The notes under the pieces: model-generated | What the model was told of the DNA's origin: nothing | Databases searched by the model: none | Seen by the model: only the letters and a program-made list of their open reading frames with translations | In this document: positions 53,555 to 64,000 of the stretch, piece by piece | Layout: every line of letters begins with the position of its first letter | How positions within the stretch are numbered: the stretch's first letter is position 1 | Position numbers and translations under genes: made by a program | Origin: Albula goreensis | Taxonomy: Eukaryota > Chordata > Actinopteri > Albuliformes > Albulidae | Direction: 5' to 3' | Length of the DNA stretch: 64,000 bases | NCBI GenBank assembly: GCA_022829145.1 | Contig: CM040745.1 | Coordinates: forward strand, 36,576,841-36,640,840

Positions 53555-56500
53555 AGCTCCACTGAGGGAAGGCTGAGAGGGAGTGGCCCTTTACGGAACT
53601 TGGGAACATTGTTTAATTCAATCTACGAAGATAAAAATGTAATTTCATTCCTCAAATGTGTTGAGTGCTAACCAGCATTTTCAACATTTTGCAGTTGCCT
53701 GATTCACCAGCTGTTATGTGTTGTTTCATCGACTGACTGAGCAAAGTAATAGGGAATCACAGATGCTGGAGATGTTAATTGGCCCAAAGCCTGGTATTTT
53801 AGTGTGTCTGTGTCAGTAATGAAGAGGTCTGACTAGACTGTGAGCAATTGTTTTGTCCAAATACAGTTGTTATGTCCTGGTTTTATTTTACATTGTGAAT
53901 ATTTCACATTTTTTCACAGTTGCTCTTAAGACGTGTATATCCAGGTATATGTGTCAGTATCCAGGCATACTGCAGATTAATTTGAATTTCTTGGATAGTT
54001 TGTCATAATTGTTCTGGCACTCTACTTTTTTAAAAATAACTTAATTGAATCACATGTCTTGTACATTTATCAATATGATTATTTCAGATTTGATGGTACT
54101 GTTGCAGTTTGTGCTAAATGACCCTAAGCCTAACCCCCAACCCTAACCCTAACCCTGTCCTAACCCTAACCCTAACAAATTCCTAACCCTAACCCTAACC
54201 CTGTCCTAACCCTAACCAATTCCTAACCCTAACCCTAACCCTGTCCTAACCCTAACCCACTCATATATACATATTGGTTCAGAGGCCTTCTTGGTAAATT
54301 CAGCTGGCTGATGTAAATTCATGGCATACGATCAATCACTAGACAGGAAGTGCTGCAGGAATTACATTGAGCCAAGTGTCCATGCAGCTTAGCTCAACCG
54401 TAGCCCAGTGGGCAGAGGCAGCTAACCTCCTACTGCCTCACACCCACGCGGGTCTTCTCCTCCTCTCATTCCAGCCCATAATGAACTCACTCAGGGGCCA
54501 GATGGTACAGCTCCTGCCCTCCCCCACACCAAACCGCGCTACACCCCCCCACCCACCTCCTCCTCACCTCCCTTTTCCTTCCAGGAATCTGTTCCATCAC
54601 CCCATTCCTCAGCCTGTTTGGGTTTATCCAGTCTGGAAGGCTTGATCCCAAGAGCCTTTGGCGAGGTCCAGGGCTGGGTTTTAATCCCGGCCCAGTCTGA
54701 ACTGGATGCAGCTACAAGTCCAACAAAGGAGGAAAGTTAAAGTCATTCTGAAGGCGGCCATAATTGTTCTGAGGACAGATATAGTTGTTTTGGGGATGGA
54801 TATAGCCACTTAGAGGATTGTCATAGAGGTTTCAATGGTAATCATAGCTGTTTTAAGGAGAGTCATTGCTTTATCCATGACAATCACAGCTGTTTCAGTC
54901 ATTGCAGTTGAATCCAGTTGTTCTAGGACTCACTTTTTTGAAAAGTGAAAACACAATTGCAAGCACTTCTGATATAAAAAGTGCCCACAACTTTTTTCAG
55001 TTTTGAATGGCTTGTTCATTTATTTTTATGGAAAGGCTGCGAAGGTGTGAAAAAAATGAAATTGAAAGACTGTAGGTCAGAATCAGGCATTCCTCTGATG
55101 TGGAGGAGAGGTCAGAGGAATGGCAGAGGTCAGAGGTCACAGCCTTCGGGCTATGGAGATGTTGGCCTCTGCCAGAAGGGAGCTTCTGTCATTACTACCA
55201 CTGGTGAATGTCTGATAGCGCTAACAGCTGACAATGCTAACAGTGTCTGACAGCGCTAATGGACAATTGTTTACTCTTAGTACCTCGGTCTCATATCTCT
55301 CACTCCCAGAGAGCAGCCTGTGCTCTTGGACAGTTCGAGGCACTCCTTTATTTGACACTCCTTAATGTGCCGTGAATCGCGCTAGCTCCAAAGAACTCCG
55401 GCGATATGTCAGAAGAAGGTCCTGGACAATAGAGGCCCTTGTTGTGAAGCAACCGCTGAGGGACACGAGTAGCAGGAGGTGAAAGAGTGTTTGTATTTAG
55501 GCTCTTTGTTTTACATGGAATCTGAGTCCACCGCTTTGAAGACGCACCACTGCTTTAATCTTGAGTGATTAATGGCCGCTTTTTAGAAGCCCCATCATGA
55601 CATCTTGGCGTCTATGACCCGTAAACAAGTGGGTCACTTTACATTTCAGAAGTTTGGAAAATCAAAGAGTCTGTGGATGCATGGTCACCATTTATACCTT
55701 CCCCTAAACTGATAGTTGCTCCCTGACTAGTATTTCAAAAGCTTGGAAACTTTATGATACTCTGAAGATGTATCTCACCTCCGTTAACTAAAACATAGAG
55801 AAAAAGGAGCTGTGGTCCACTGACACTGACTGTAACTGTTGACCAGCTGAATGCTTATACCTTTTCTCATTTTCAGAAAAGAACAGGGGTTCGATTTCTC
55901 CCACTCAGTGTATGAAGAGTGATATGCTGTGCTGAGATTAGACAGGTCTGTTTCAAACCGTAAGATGTCTGGACATCTGCACACAGCTGTGTGTCACCAA
56001 GTACACAAGGACCATTCGAATGCCTGAGGTGACCTCTGACCTCTGGAAGTTTTATTGTTGATTGAATAATCACAGAGAGGCTGGATTTGGTTTCCTCTTG
56101 AGGGAAGTCTTCTCAGAATCCTGTGCTTTCAGGACTCTTTGGACTGCAGAGAAATTCCGTGTCTTTGTGCATAGTCCGCCCCCGCTGCTAAGTTTCAGGA
56201 ACAGCTGGTCTTTGGTCATTTCGCGTCCTCTGTCCAAGCCAGCCTCTCACAGCCGCGTAACACAAAACAACGTCCCCAAACCCATATGTTTCGTGTCGAA
56301 ACCCAGTGAGATAAACTTGCGGCTCCCAGGTTTGTGTTGGCGGCGTTGCTGTCTCCATCCACCGTTCCAAGTAGGCCACATTAGCCGCGGATGGTTTTGC
56401 GGCACATCATGTCTCGTGCGTTAAGACCGAGTTGATTCATCTCAAGCGTCCTGTGCCATGGCAGCTGAGTCCCGCGCTGGATTCGAGCCTGCGGAATTCC

Positions 56501-59500
56501 AGCTCCTTAACCACCATCCCGCCGTTCTCAAACAAACCGCTGCAGTGGAAAAAGAAGAGTGGATGTGGTGCAAATGGCTTCGCCTCTGTGGTGCACCATG
56601 GGAAAAAAAACTGACCACATACATACTTCATATGGTCACACAACAAATCCACCCTACCGCTTAGTGGAAGTGATGCAATATCGACATGTTTCACTGCAAT
56701 GTGTCAACTGCTGAATTAACTAAAGATAACAGTACATTAATGATCATATGTGTCATTGCACTAATGGTGGTGCATACCATGCATGGATTGTGAATTATTA
56801 TAGTGCTCCATCTATTGGCTTGGCCTTAGTGTTAGAGATGATAAAAGAAACAACTAGGGTGAGGATACCCACTGGCAGGAAATGAGGAATGTTCACTCTC
56901 ATGCGAAAGAATAATCTATCAACATTAAGGCAAAATGTGATATCAAGTTACAGGGAGCTGTCTGCCTCCATATGACCAGGCTAACTGCTGTTTACAATAT
57001 GTGGCCTCCCTACTCCTGATAAATTGTAGAAAATGAGGAATTTAGATTATTATTTCAAGATCTTGCTAATGTAAACGGCTTCGGGAATCTGTTGAAAGAA
57101 AAATCGTTTTCATTTTGCTTCCTGATAGGTTTGATCTAACTCTCTAGAAGGAAAAGAAATTAAACTTAAACCATTTCAGATGTTCATTGTCAGGCAGTTA
57201 CTGGCCATCTTGTTGAGATATAATGTGTATTAAACTTTAATGAGATAATGTTAACCATGGCGTCAGGTTTGTATGAGTTAGGGAAATTTAGGAGGGAATA
57301 CTTCAGTGTTTGTGGGGGTTCTGGGATTTCAGTTCTCCCGTTGCATTATGGGATATTCCCACCCTTAAAGTTTCCATTATTGGTTTGGCCCTTTATACAA
57401 CCCAGCACATTAGAGCCAGTGAGAGCACGAATAGTCTTTCTACTCCTCCTGGAGTTCAGACATAGTTTAAGCGCTTGTAAGCTGTAAGAAAAATATAGAC
57501 CTGAACAACGACCAGAACTCCTACGAACCAATCAGGTAATAAATTTGACTCATCCTGCTGTAAGAAGTGTTCGAGTCCAGTTTTAGATCACTTTGGTTAT
57601 CTCCATTTAAAGAGGCATTCAATTATTATATTAAGACAAACAAACATAAATTAAAAATGTAAATGCAGTGGTCCAGTTGTTGCAATGGGGTTTTAAAACA
57701 AAAGAGACAGGCAAATTTTCCACAAACCCTTTTCTGCTTCCAGGTAGAGTCACGCATATATCACCTTTTTTGGGAAGGGAATTGCGCATAAAGCAAAATG
57801 GTACAACGTGTGTTCTATATATTAGCCCCCTATCCGGCAAAATTGTAACATACTATTTAGCAAGAGCTAAATGCCAACCCAGTGGTAGAGTCCTATTGTT
57901 GAGCTGTTCCTAGAGAGAGAATAAGAGAAAGAAAGAATGAGGTAGCAAGAGAGACAGAAGTTGGGTCCATATAATTTCTGACTCTGGTCAGCTGGAGAAT
58001 AGAGACTGTAGTCTTGGCCTCGATACCGAAGACTCAATATGAAACTATACAGTCTCTGTTTTGACAGAACTAATCTGTTGCACAATGATAAGAAATACTG
58101 TATCATACTGAATATTTGGTACATCATTTATTTGAAACCCTAGATTCGTGTGATATCTCTGTTTTGGCAAAGTTCATTTTATAGCAATTTGGAATATGAC
58201 CCTTGTAGCCAAGTAACTGCCAGACTCTCCTGCAACTGATGCAGCATTTGAAAAAAACAGCAACTACTCAAGGTAATATGCTGCTTCCAAGTGCTCACGG
58301 AAATGTTGTGATTGTGAGTTCCATGAACCTTGTAATACGGTTATAATTACCAGAATTTTCTTTGATACCCAAGTTGCCGAGTTTTGGAGGGCATGTTGTC
58401 AAAGCATTTGCAGAAGGCACCCAATGTAATCAACCTATATCCACATATGCATGCCATTCTAACAAGTGTGGCAGTGCAAATATTTGCAAGTTACACCCCA
58501 GCTAAGCTAATAAGCTAATTAAATCTGCAGTTACATGCCTTTGCTCGCCTTTGCAAATAAACCACTAACCACAAAAAATATCCTATATTTAGCTTCCTTT
58601 TTGAGTTTGTTTACTGCTTACCGAGAGCAGCACTTGAATCTAAAAATGACATAATCACAGCTTCCAGACTGAGAAGTTGGATCTTATGAGGAGCACTTCA
58701 AGGCAGCAATGCACTCTATGAGCTATGGGTTTGGACCATTAAAATTGGGCCCAATGAGTAGAGCTAGCTAATACAGCTGACCCTTACAGCTGAAGACTCC
58801 TTCGTTTCTTGTGAGCACAAATCCAGCTTTGGTCCCTCTGGCAGGTCCGTCGGGACAGCCCCGGAGGACACCAGTATTGTGCTCAGATTAACTCTTGGTA
58901 AAACTATTTACGTTGTTGCCTGGAGCAGAACCAGAGAGCGATAAAATAGGATTTATGCGAAAGGGTCTTTGTTCTACTTCTAATCCAGAGCCTTGTGCAC
59001 CGAAAAGTTCAAATTAGTCATTCGTTAACCTTTGCCTACCATCTGGGATCCGAACAAGCCTCCCAGGAAGCCTAAGTAACGGTCACACTAGCTGTGGACA
59101 CACCATTCGTAGGAAATGGAGGGGCATAACAGGATATGAAACAATGGTTTAACACGGTCTCCATCTTAAATAATCGGCCGCTGCTTCCACCTTTTCCTCA
59201 CTCTGGTTGGCACATTCATTCAGGGTAAAACTGATTTACGCTGTGTTTTTTTTTCGCCTTTTGTTTTTGGAGCATTGTCTTAGGCATTCCCCATTCCCTG
59301 GCCTCTGCAGAACACATTCATGTACCCATTCACCCTCATTCCAGACCAGTTTTTCTTGTCCCTGAAAAGCAATTCATCTTTTTTGCAATCAATCATTCAA
59401 TATTATGGTAGTTATTTCTCTAAATGAGGTTCTTTAAGATACCCATCTTTTTTTTGTGAAGTTGCAATTAACAGCCTGTTGAGCATACAGCACCAATTTG

Positions 59501-62226
59501 AACTTGAAACAACTAGCGCTTGTCTCCTCTTTCAAAGATTTTCTAATAGTGAAGCATTTAGCTTTGAAGACACTGTCACACTAGCAGCCATGATGTCATT
59601 TACTCTGCTGCAGCTAAACAGGTGTGGGTCTGGTCAACATTTGACCTCCTGGGAGAGCTAAGTTGCTGCTCAGTGTGGGTGGGCCAGTAAGAAGTGGCCT
59701 TCATTTTCAACTAAATACATACAAATTCAGTGATAGGGACACTGTGCTGTAGGAGACTTCATATTTCAGTTGAGGTCCTGACTTACTGTCATTATTAAAG
59801 ATCCCATTGCCCTGATGCTGTCCATTGAGGAAACGGTAGTGGATTGATGGTGCAAAGCTCAGAGGTCCAGACTCAAAGAGTAAAGATTGTGTGAATTGCG
59901 TGAGTCATTCTGTTTGCCTGCAAGAAGGATGGTTGTCATATTTTCCAGTTGATTTGGAAGAAGTTCATTAAAATGATTGGCTTTGAGGCTAGGAAGGAAT
60001 TATATGGTTCTTGGAGCTTTCCTGATTGGCTAGTGCTGTGCACTACATCTAGTGTCACAATGGAATAATAAGTGTCACTGTCAAAATATCCCATTACTTT
60101 CTGTTGCTGTCTTGTATGATAAAAACTCCAGATTCTATATGGTTTTCTGTGCCAATGATATCAGAGGCTTACTATAGACTGGAAAGATTTAGATCATGGA
60201 TATAATTTTAAAGAGGAAATAAAAGCTCTTGCGTTCTTCCTGGAGAATTGGCTTTTGTGTTGAGGAGATACAGAGACATGAAAGGACCTTATCTTGAGAC
60301 AAAAGGGCCTCTTTGTGGTCCCGTTTTGGGCCTCAATGTCCTCTTTGTGTGTCGCCATGGCGTTTGGCGTGGAATATCCCAAGCCAGGGCCATAACAGGA
60401 ATTCTTCTGATTCCGTCTCACGCTGTTTGGTCCCACATTAGGCATAAACGGGACAGACTTTGAGCGGATTCATACATGTGGGGACATGCACGTTTCGGAG
60501 GGGCCTGCCAGGAGCCATTTTAACAGGCCCTATTGTGCTGGAGTACATCAGTGTAGAATGACGTATCCACGTCAGGCAGAAAGCACAACAGACTGACCCT
60601 GTAAGGACAATATTGTGAGGGCGGTTTAACCCATGCGGTTATCAGTAATATTCTTTATGTGACGCATTGCAAAATTCATGAGATATCTGAAAAAGTCTTT
60701 CAACGACAAAGACTAGAGAGAGTTCTTGACCAGGCCTCTGAGTTAGTGCTTCTGTATTAATGTTGGATAGATTATAATTATAATAGTTCTTAATAGTCAG
60801 CATGTTCTGCAAAAACATTGTCATTGCAGTTGCATTGTGCTGTGAGACGGCTTTACAGATGAACAATCAATAAGTCAGAGTCCATTTTCCCTTGATGTAC
60901 ACAAAGGATGCATCGATCCCGATTTTTCTCTCCCAATACCAGAACTCTTCGTATTGGCCAATGAGGAATACCAATCTGATACCAACACTCTTTTTTACTT
61001 TTGTTTAAACTAAGTTCCATTGTATGGACCTGATTGGACCTCATTTTTGTGAAAGGTAACATAAGGCTGTACCTACAAATACTGCTTGACTATAAAAGAG
61101 AGAAAAAACACAAATATATAAGAAATTTGTTAACCAAACGTGACTGAGAAACAGTATTGGTCCGGGATCTGTCACGTCTGGCTGATACCGAATTGTTCTG
61201 ATAACCTCAGTACCAGCGCCGATACCAACTAAGAGTATCAGATCGCTGCATCTCAATGTATACATCCATGAATGACTTATTTTCTCTTACAAGTGATATA
61301 TACGTGTATCAATTAAGAAAAGACATACAAGCATATTCATCTGGATAATATATATAATATGTGTGTTTCTTTTGTTTTTCACATTTTATTCTACCTACTG
61401 TGTGACCCTGTTGGATTCCATTGACCTGGGCGCCACAAATACGATGTGTGCTGTTTTTATAGAGTCGTGCTGATTGGCCACACAAAGTGATTACATATTC
61501 TGGAGCCCATCTGACACTTGTTTCGTTGTAGTCGCTAATTTATGTGCTGTAAATCTCTGCTTGGGTGTATGCTAACCACAAAACATAAGGAGAAACAAGC
61601 TTCAAAACTAGTGGAGTATGTTTCGTAAGGACAAGCCAAATAGTACATGTGTTTGTATTTTCCAAAGCGTTAATTAATCATGTGATTTTTTTTGAAAATA
61701 CATTAGCTCTGGCAGCTTATTTGCAAGCGTGCTGGAGGAAAGGAGGATCCGTGGAGAGTGAAATGAGCCTTAGTATCCCTTGATGAAACAGAGAAAAAAT
61801 TAAAGCGATCGCCAAACGCCATCTGCAAAAATTCGCTCTCTCGTGCAGATGTAGTTTTTCCTGGTCAAGCTCTCATTAATTAGTTTCGAACCCCGTTGTA
61901 TAATTTCTCAGAACTCTGCAGGAACACATTTAATTAGTCCAAAAAATATTTGGATGTTTTTTGACAGCTTCCCTACATTTACTCCTCTCTCCGTCAATCC
62001 AGTGTATATTTACACTGGTCTGACATTTTGTGTACAAGTCGCAATGATATGTTGACAAACCTATCATGACAGCCCCACATGAGTAGCCTATGCTGTGGCA
62101 CTCGTCAGTCCCTGTTAAAGACGTTTTCTTGTCTTGTTTTTTCAGGGCGGGAAGAAGTACGACGGACCCTGTGGGGGTAGGGACTGCAGCGGAGGATGTA
62201 GATGCTTCCCAGAAAAGGGTGCAAGG
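41235..62226 (+). CDS. col4a6: Collagen type IV alpha chain, alpha2/alpha4/alpha6 class, probably col4a6 (5' end only)
   Basis: Three coding pieces join in frame: ATGAG (41235-41239), 41351-41405 and 62146-62226, giving a 20-residue signal peptide starting [14 protein letters not shown], then [27 protein letters not shown]. The Cys pattern C-x5-C-x3-C-x-C is the 7S start of the alpha2-type chains: human alpha2 [16 protein letters not shown], alpha4 [14 protein letters not shown], alpha6 CFPEKGARG. Each human paralog matches part of it, so the name rests mainly on the col4a5-like partner in head-to-head array. The product would be a basement-membrane collagen chain co-assembling with that partner. 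The 20.7-kb intron before the 7S exon recalls the very large early intron of human COL4A6. The helix and NC1 lie beyond the window. The class is certain; the symbol is uncertain (col4a2 or col4a4 possible). Confidence 0.85.
41351..41405 (+). CDS. col4a6: col4a6-like second exon, signal peptide body
   Basis: Fifty-five nt between acceptor GTCAACAG|GT and donor GCG|GTAAGT. In frame it encodes [18 protein letters not shown], a hydrophobic core with a V-x-A cleavage site directly before the exon 3 Gly-Gly-Lys-Lys. It has no in-frame ATG of its own, hence the need for the upstream ATGAG piece. Confidence 0.78.
43021..44030 (+). pseudogene. Fossil Tc1-like DNA transposon (decayed transposase)
   Basis: The plus strand follows the order of a common teleost Tc1-type transposase with many stops and frameshifts. 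A start block with GTCTGTCGATGGTAATCAGC and GGTTACAAAG lies near 43250. A frame at about 43400-43470 reads [26 protein letters not shown] residues in short pieces. A catalytic-core-like segment at about 43810-43850 resembles [13 protein letters not shown], recalling the DND of the DDE motif. Position 43965 onward gives the AAATTCCTCC tail. Frame breaks make it non-functional. Terminal inverted repeats are too decayed to set exact ends. Confidence 0.8.
46235..46465 (+). mobile_element. Teleost interspersed repeat (ACATTTAGCAGAC... family)
   Basis: Recognisable phrases: TTACATTTAGCAGACCTTCTTATCCAGA, ATTTATACAGCTGGATAGTTT, GGGTTAAGTACCTTGCTCA, ACAGCAGTGCC, CTGAAACCCCAGCTCTCTGACC. This is a diverged copy of a repeat abundant across teleosts, non-coding and tens of percent diverged. 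Strong support for a fish origin of the window. Confidence 0.85.
49345..49600. repeat. Degenerate minisatellite, unit about 28 bp
   Basis: Variants of GTTTGAGTGTGGGAGTAGTCA recur about eight or nine times. Recognisable blocks: GAGCAGTCGTTTGTGTGTG, GAGCCGTTTGATTGTGGGAG, TATGGGAGCAGTCACTTGAG, GAAGCTTTTTGAGTGTGGGA. Confidence 0.8.
50930..50980. repeat. GT-rich imperfect microsatellite
   Basis: TGTGTGTGGGTGTGCATGCACGTGTGTGTGTGGGGGTGTGTGTG, interrupted. Confidence 0.85.
52334..52378. repeat. (TG)n microsatellite
   Basis: About 22 uninterrupted TG units. Confidence 0.96.
53516..53552. repeat. (TG)n microsatellite
   Basis: About 17 TG units, preceded by GAGTGTGCG. Confidence 0.95.
54120..54262. 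repeat. Interstitial telomeric repeat block (CCCTAA)n with higher-order structure
   Basis: About 140 bp dominated by perfect CCCTAA units. The higher-order pattern (CCCTAA)2-3 CCCTGT (CCTAAC)2-3 AA(A)TT recurs three times with a period of roughly 41-47 bp. Orientation is constant, C-rich on the plus strand. Confidence 0.93.
54735..54920. repeat. Degenerate tandem repeat, unit about 30 bp
   Basis: Variants of ATAGTTGTTTTGAGGACAG: CATAATTGTTCTGAGGACAG, ATAGTTGTTTTGGGGATGG, ATAGCCACTTAGAGGATTG, ATAGCTGTTTTAAGGAGAG, CACAGCTGTTTCAG. About six copies. Confidence 0.75.
60880..61262. mobile_element. Probable non-autonomous DNA transposon with long inverted-repeat ends
   Basis: The left side GATGCATCGATCCCGATTTT... 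with CCAATACCAGAACT, and the right side ...GATACCAACTAAGAGTATCAGATCGCTGCATC, are imperfect inverted complements (GATGCAGCGATC on the reverse strand). The repeated (G)ATACC and TATTGG/GGTATCGG wording matches a family common in teleost introns. No transposase frame. Superfamily not assigned. Confidence 0.55.
62146..62226 (+). CDS. col4a6: col4a6-like third exon, 7S cysteine-rich start
   Basis: Twenty-seven codons: [18 protein letters not shown], then RCFPEKGAR. Strong polypyrimidine tract and acceptor TTTTTTCAG|GG, strong donor AGG|GTAAGT, phase 0. [11 protein letters not shown] and CFPEKGAR are hallmarks of alpha2/alpha4/alpha6 chains, and the next exon should start with Gly. Confidence 0.95.
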
Positions 62227-64000
62227 GTAAGTGACTTCCTCTTCCTTTATCTTCCGTGTCTGCTTCCTCTTCCTGTCTCCTCTGTCCGTCTGTTTGTGCG
62301 GATGGGTGAATTCAAACCTAGGCCCTAGGCACTTGACTAGCCTCTATTTCCTCGATTTCAAAAAGGGTCAATGTTTCAAATGGCACCATATATGTGGGTG
62401 TTTGGAACTGAAGTCACCCTACATGATCTAGGAGCTGGGGGTTAGTTAGGGGCTTCAATAACTCCAACAGATGAGCCAGCAGTATTGCAGTCTTCAAGCC
62501 AAGTGTTTCCCATGTGTCTTTTTGACATGCACGTCTCCTGCATGCTGGTTATAGAAAGATGGTCTGTTCCTTTGATTCTGAGTCTGTATAGAGTGTATAG
62601 TGTCTGGTTTTATAACCTCTTTTTGCTAACTTCTTTATCTTAGTGACCCTCGACCTCATATTTGGTCATGCGTGTCACTCCTTGGGGAAGGGAAGGGGAG
62701 GGGAAACCAGAGTGTTAGGGGCCCAGATTTGAAGGATCATTTGTTAATAAGAATGGCACCTAAAAGTTTGTGTTCTCAGTGCAGTGCTGTATCTCTAGGT
62801 ATCAATCCCTTCTTCCCCGTGTCAGTGCTGATTATGGCTGACAGCCTTGCTTGGTGACACATAACGTGTCATAGCATCACCCAGGGCAGGGAGATTTCAA
62901 TCGGCAGACGTTTCCCCTCCCATCTCATAAGCACCAGTTACCTGATTTTCTGGTTACCCGGTTGCTATGCAGCTCCTCTGGAGAGCCGAAGAAGCCTGTC
63001 CCATATTTCATCCCCGCTCTCCGTTCCACTTAAGAGGCCTGCTTAAGCTGGCTGCGCGCAAGCCTCGTTCCAGTGTTTACCTAAGCTCAAATAGCTGCGT
63101 GCGCTGTCCGGCACGGAGGGCGAGAAACCGCTCAGCATTTAGCACACATCCCATACAAGCACAAAGCAGAGGGAGACGGTAGCCGAATGTACACAAGAGT
63201 AGCTGCTGCCCGCCCCCCCCCCCATCCCCGCCCCCACCCCCATCCCCCGCCCCCCTCCTTCTGGTGATGTATCAGGTTTGTTTGGCTTTCCTACAATCCG
63301 AACACAACTCAAGTGTTAAATAAATTCTGCACGTTTTGTCTAAACAGTTGTCCTGAGTTACATTGGCTTTGGCTGTAGGGAACTTCCACATGTGTAAAGG
63401 TTGATGTCTGCTTTTCTATTAACAGTTGGGGGTGTTGAGGGGGGTGGATATGAGCCTCAAAGCACTTAAACCCTATCCATGACCCAGTTAATACGCCTAA
63501 TTTGCAGTAGAATTTATGAAAATTATAAATGATTTATATCTAGTTATCTGGGAGTGAGACTATGTAAACCCTAAAATAGGTGGAACTAATAGTGTTTTGT
63601 TTTGGATGCCATTTTGATTACTTCATTGTAGGTGTTGACTACCAGCATCAATGGTATTTTCACCCATTCATTAGGTTGGGTAAGCCCCACAACCTCATCA
63701 TGTCCAAGAGCCAGACGAAATTAAGGAAAACAACCTCTCGGATACGCCCTACCTCTCCTCTCCTCTCCGTGCCCCATTCTTCTTCGTCCCACTCACCTCC
63801 CTCCTCCCTGTGACCCGCTGTCATCCTCCTCCTCGTCTTGTTTGCCGTGATTAACCGGTGTCTGGCTCAGGTTAGACCGAATGGGGAATAATGAGTTAAC
63901 GGTGCCACTTGTTTATGGTTCCAGTAAACGTGGACACGTGAGACGGGTTGTTTAGTCTGTTCCCTGAGCGGCGCTTGGGAAAATGTTCCTTCTGCGGGCC
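62227..64000. other. Intron after the 7S exon of the col4a6-like gene (partial)
   Basis: Donor AGG|GTAAGT at 62227, and the acceptor is not reached. A GC-richer patch at 62960-63260 ends in a long C-run (63208-63258). No further collagen exon could be found up to base 64000. Confidence 0.75.
63208..63258. repeat. C-rich tract (poly-C with A/G/T spacers)
   Basis: CCCGCCCCCCCCCCCC, ATCCCCGCCCCCACCCCC and ATCCCCCGCCCCCC in succession. The minus strand has more than four G-runs and could form a G-quadruplex. Prone to length error in assemblies. Confidence 0.85.

Larger units (their letters stand above)
41406..62145. other. 20.7-kb intron of the col4a6-like gene
   Basis: From donor GCG|GTAAGT to the 7S-exon acceptor. 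Holds a Tc1 fossil (43.0 kb), a teleost repeat (46.2 kb), minisatellites, GT microsatellites and a telomeric-repeat block. Remaining stretches (41406-43020, 44031-46234, 46466-49344, 49601-52333, 52379-53515, 54921-60880, 61263-62145) are AT-rich with no gene I can support. Confidence 0.75.

Noticed and set aside
54394..54480. tRNA-derived SINE (GTAGCCCAGTGGGCAGAGG)
   Set aside because: The phrase resembles an A-box region, but no B box or tail could be identified with confidence.

Overview
This window is vertebrate nuclear DNA, almost certainly from a teleost fish. It has short GT-AG exons separated by long AT-rich introns, abundant (CA)n/(GT)n microsatellites, fossil Tc1-like transposons and several interspersed repeat families typical of teleosts. 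Nothing bacterial, viral or plasmid-like was seen.

Two collagen type IV genes sit head to head around about 0.95 kb of shared 5' DNA (40287-41234). The minus-strand gene is an alpha1/alpha5-class chain, best matched to col4a5. Its signal-peptide exon is at 40221-40286, a 26-kb first intron follows, and 28 further exons lie between 14102 and 345. I could join all 29 exons in frame: 2103 nt, 701 codons, covering the signal peptide, the Cys-rich 7S start and roughly the first 40% of the interrupted Gly-X-Y helix. The remaining helix and the NC1 domain lie beyond base 1. The plus-strand gene is an alpha2/alpha4/alpha6-class chain, presumed col4a6. Only its start is present: a 5-nt coding fragment holding the ATG (41235-41239), the rest of the signal peptide (41351-41405), a 20.7-kb intron, and the 7S Cys-rich exon (62146-62226). 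The gene continues past base 64000.

Layout: 1-14.1 kb, col4a5-like exons 29 to 2; 14.1-40.2 kb, its intron 1, non-coding with satellites, hairpins and a possible Tc1 relic; 40.2-41.4 kb, paired first exons and bidirectional promoter; 41.4-62.1 kb, the large col4a6-like intron with a clear Tc1 fossil (43.0-44.0 kb), a teleost repeat (46.2 kb) and an interstitial telomeric-repeat block (54.1 kb); 62.1-64 kb, the 7S exon and the following intron.

The products are basement-membrane collagen chains. Vertebrate collagen IV genes occur as head-to-head pairs (A1/A2, A3/A4, A5/A6), and the partners co-assemble into heterotrimers. Which pair this is was judged from remembered human sequences. The central helix reads alpha5-like but the 7S region reads alpha1-like, so the col4a5/col4a6 names are best estimates. 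I found no further protein-coding or RNA gene inside the large introns; the open frames there are short or derive from simple repeats.
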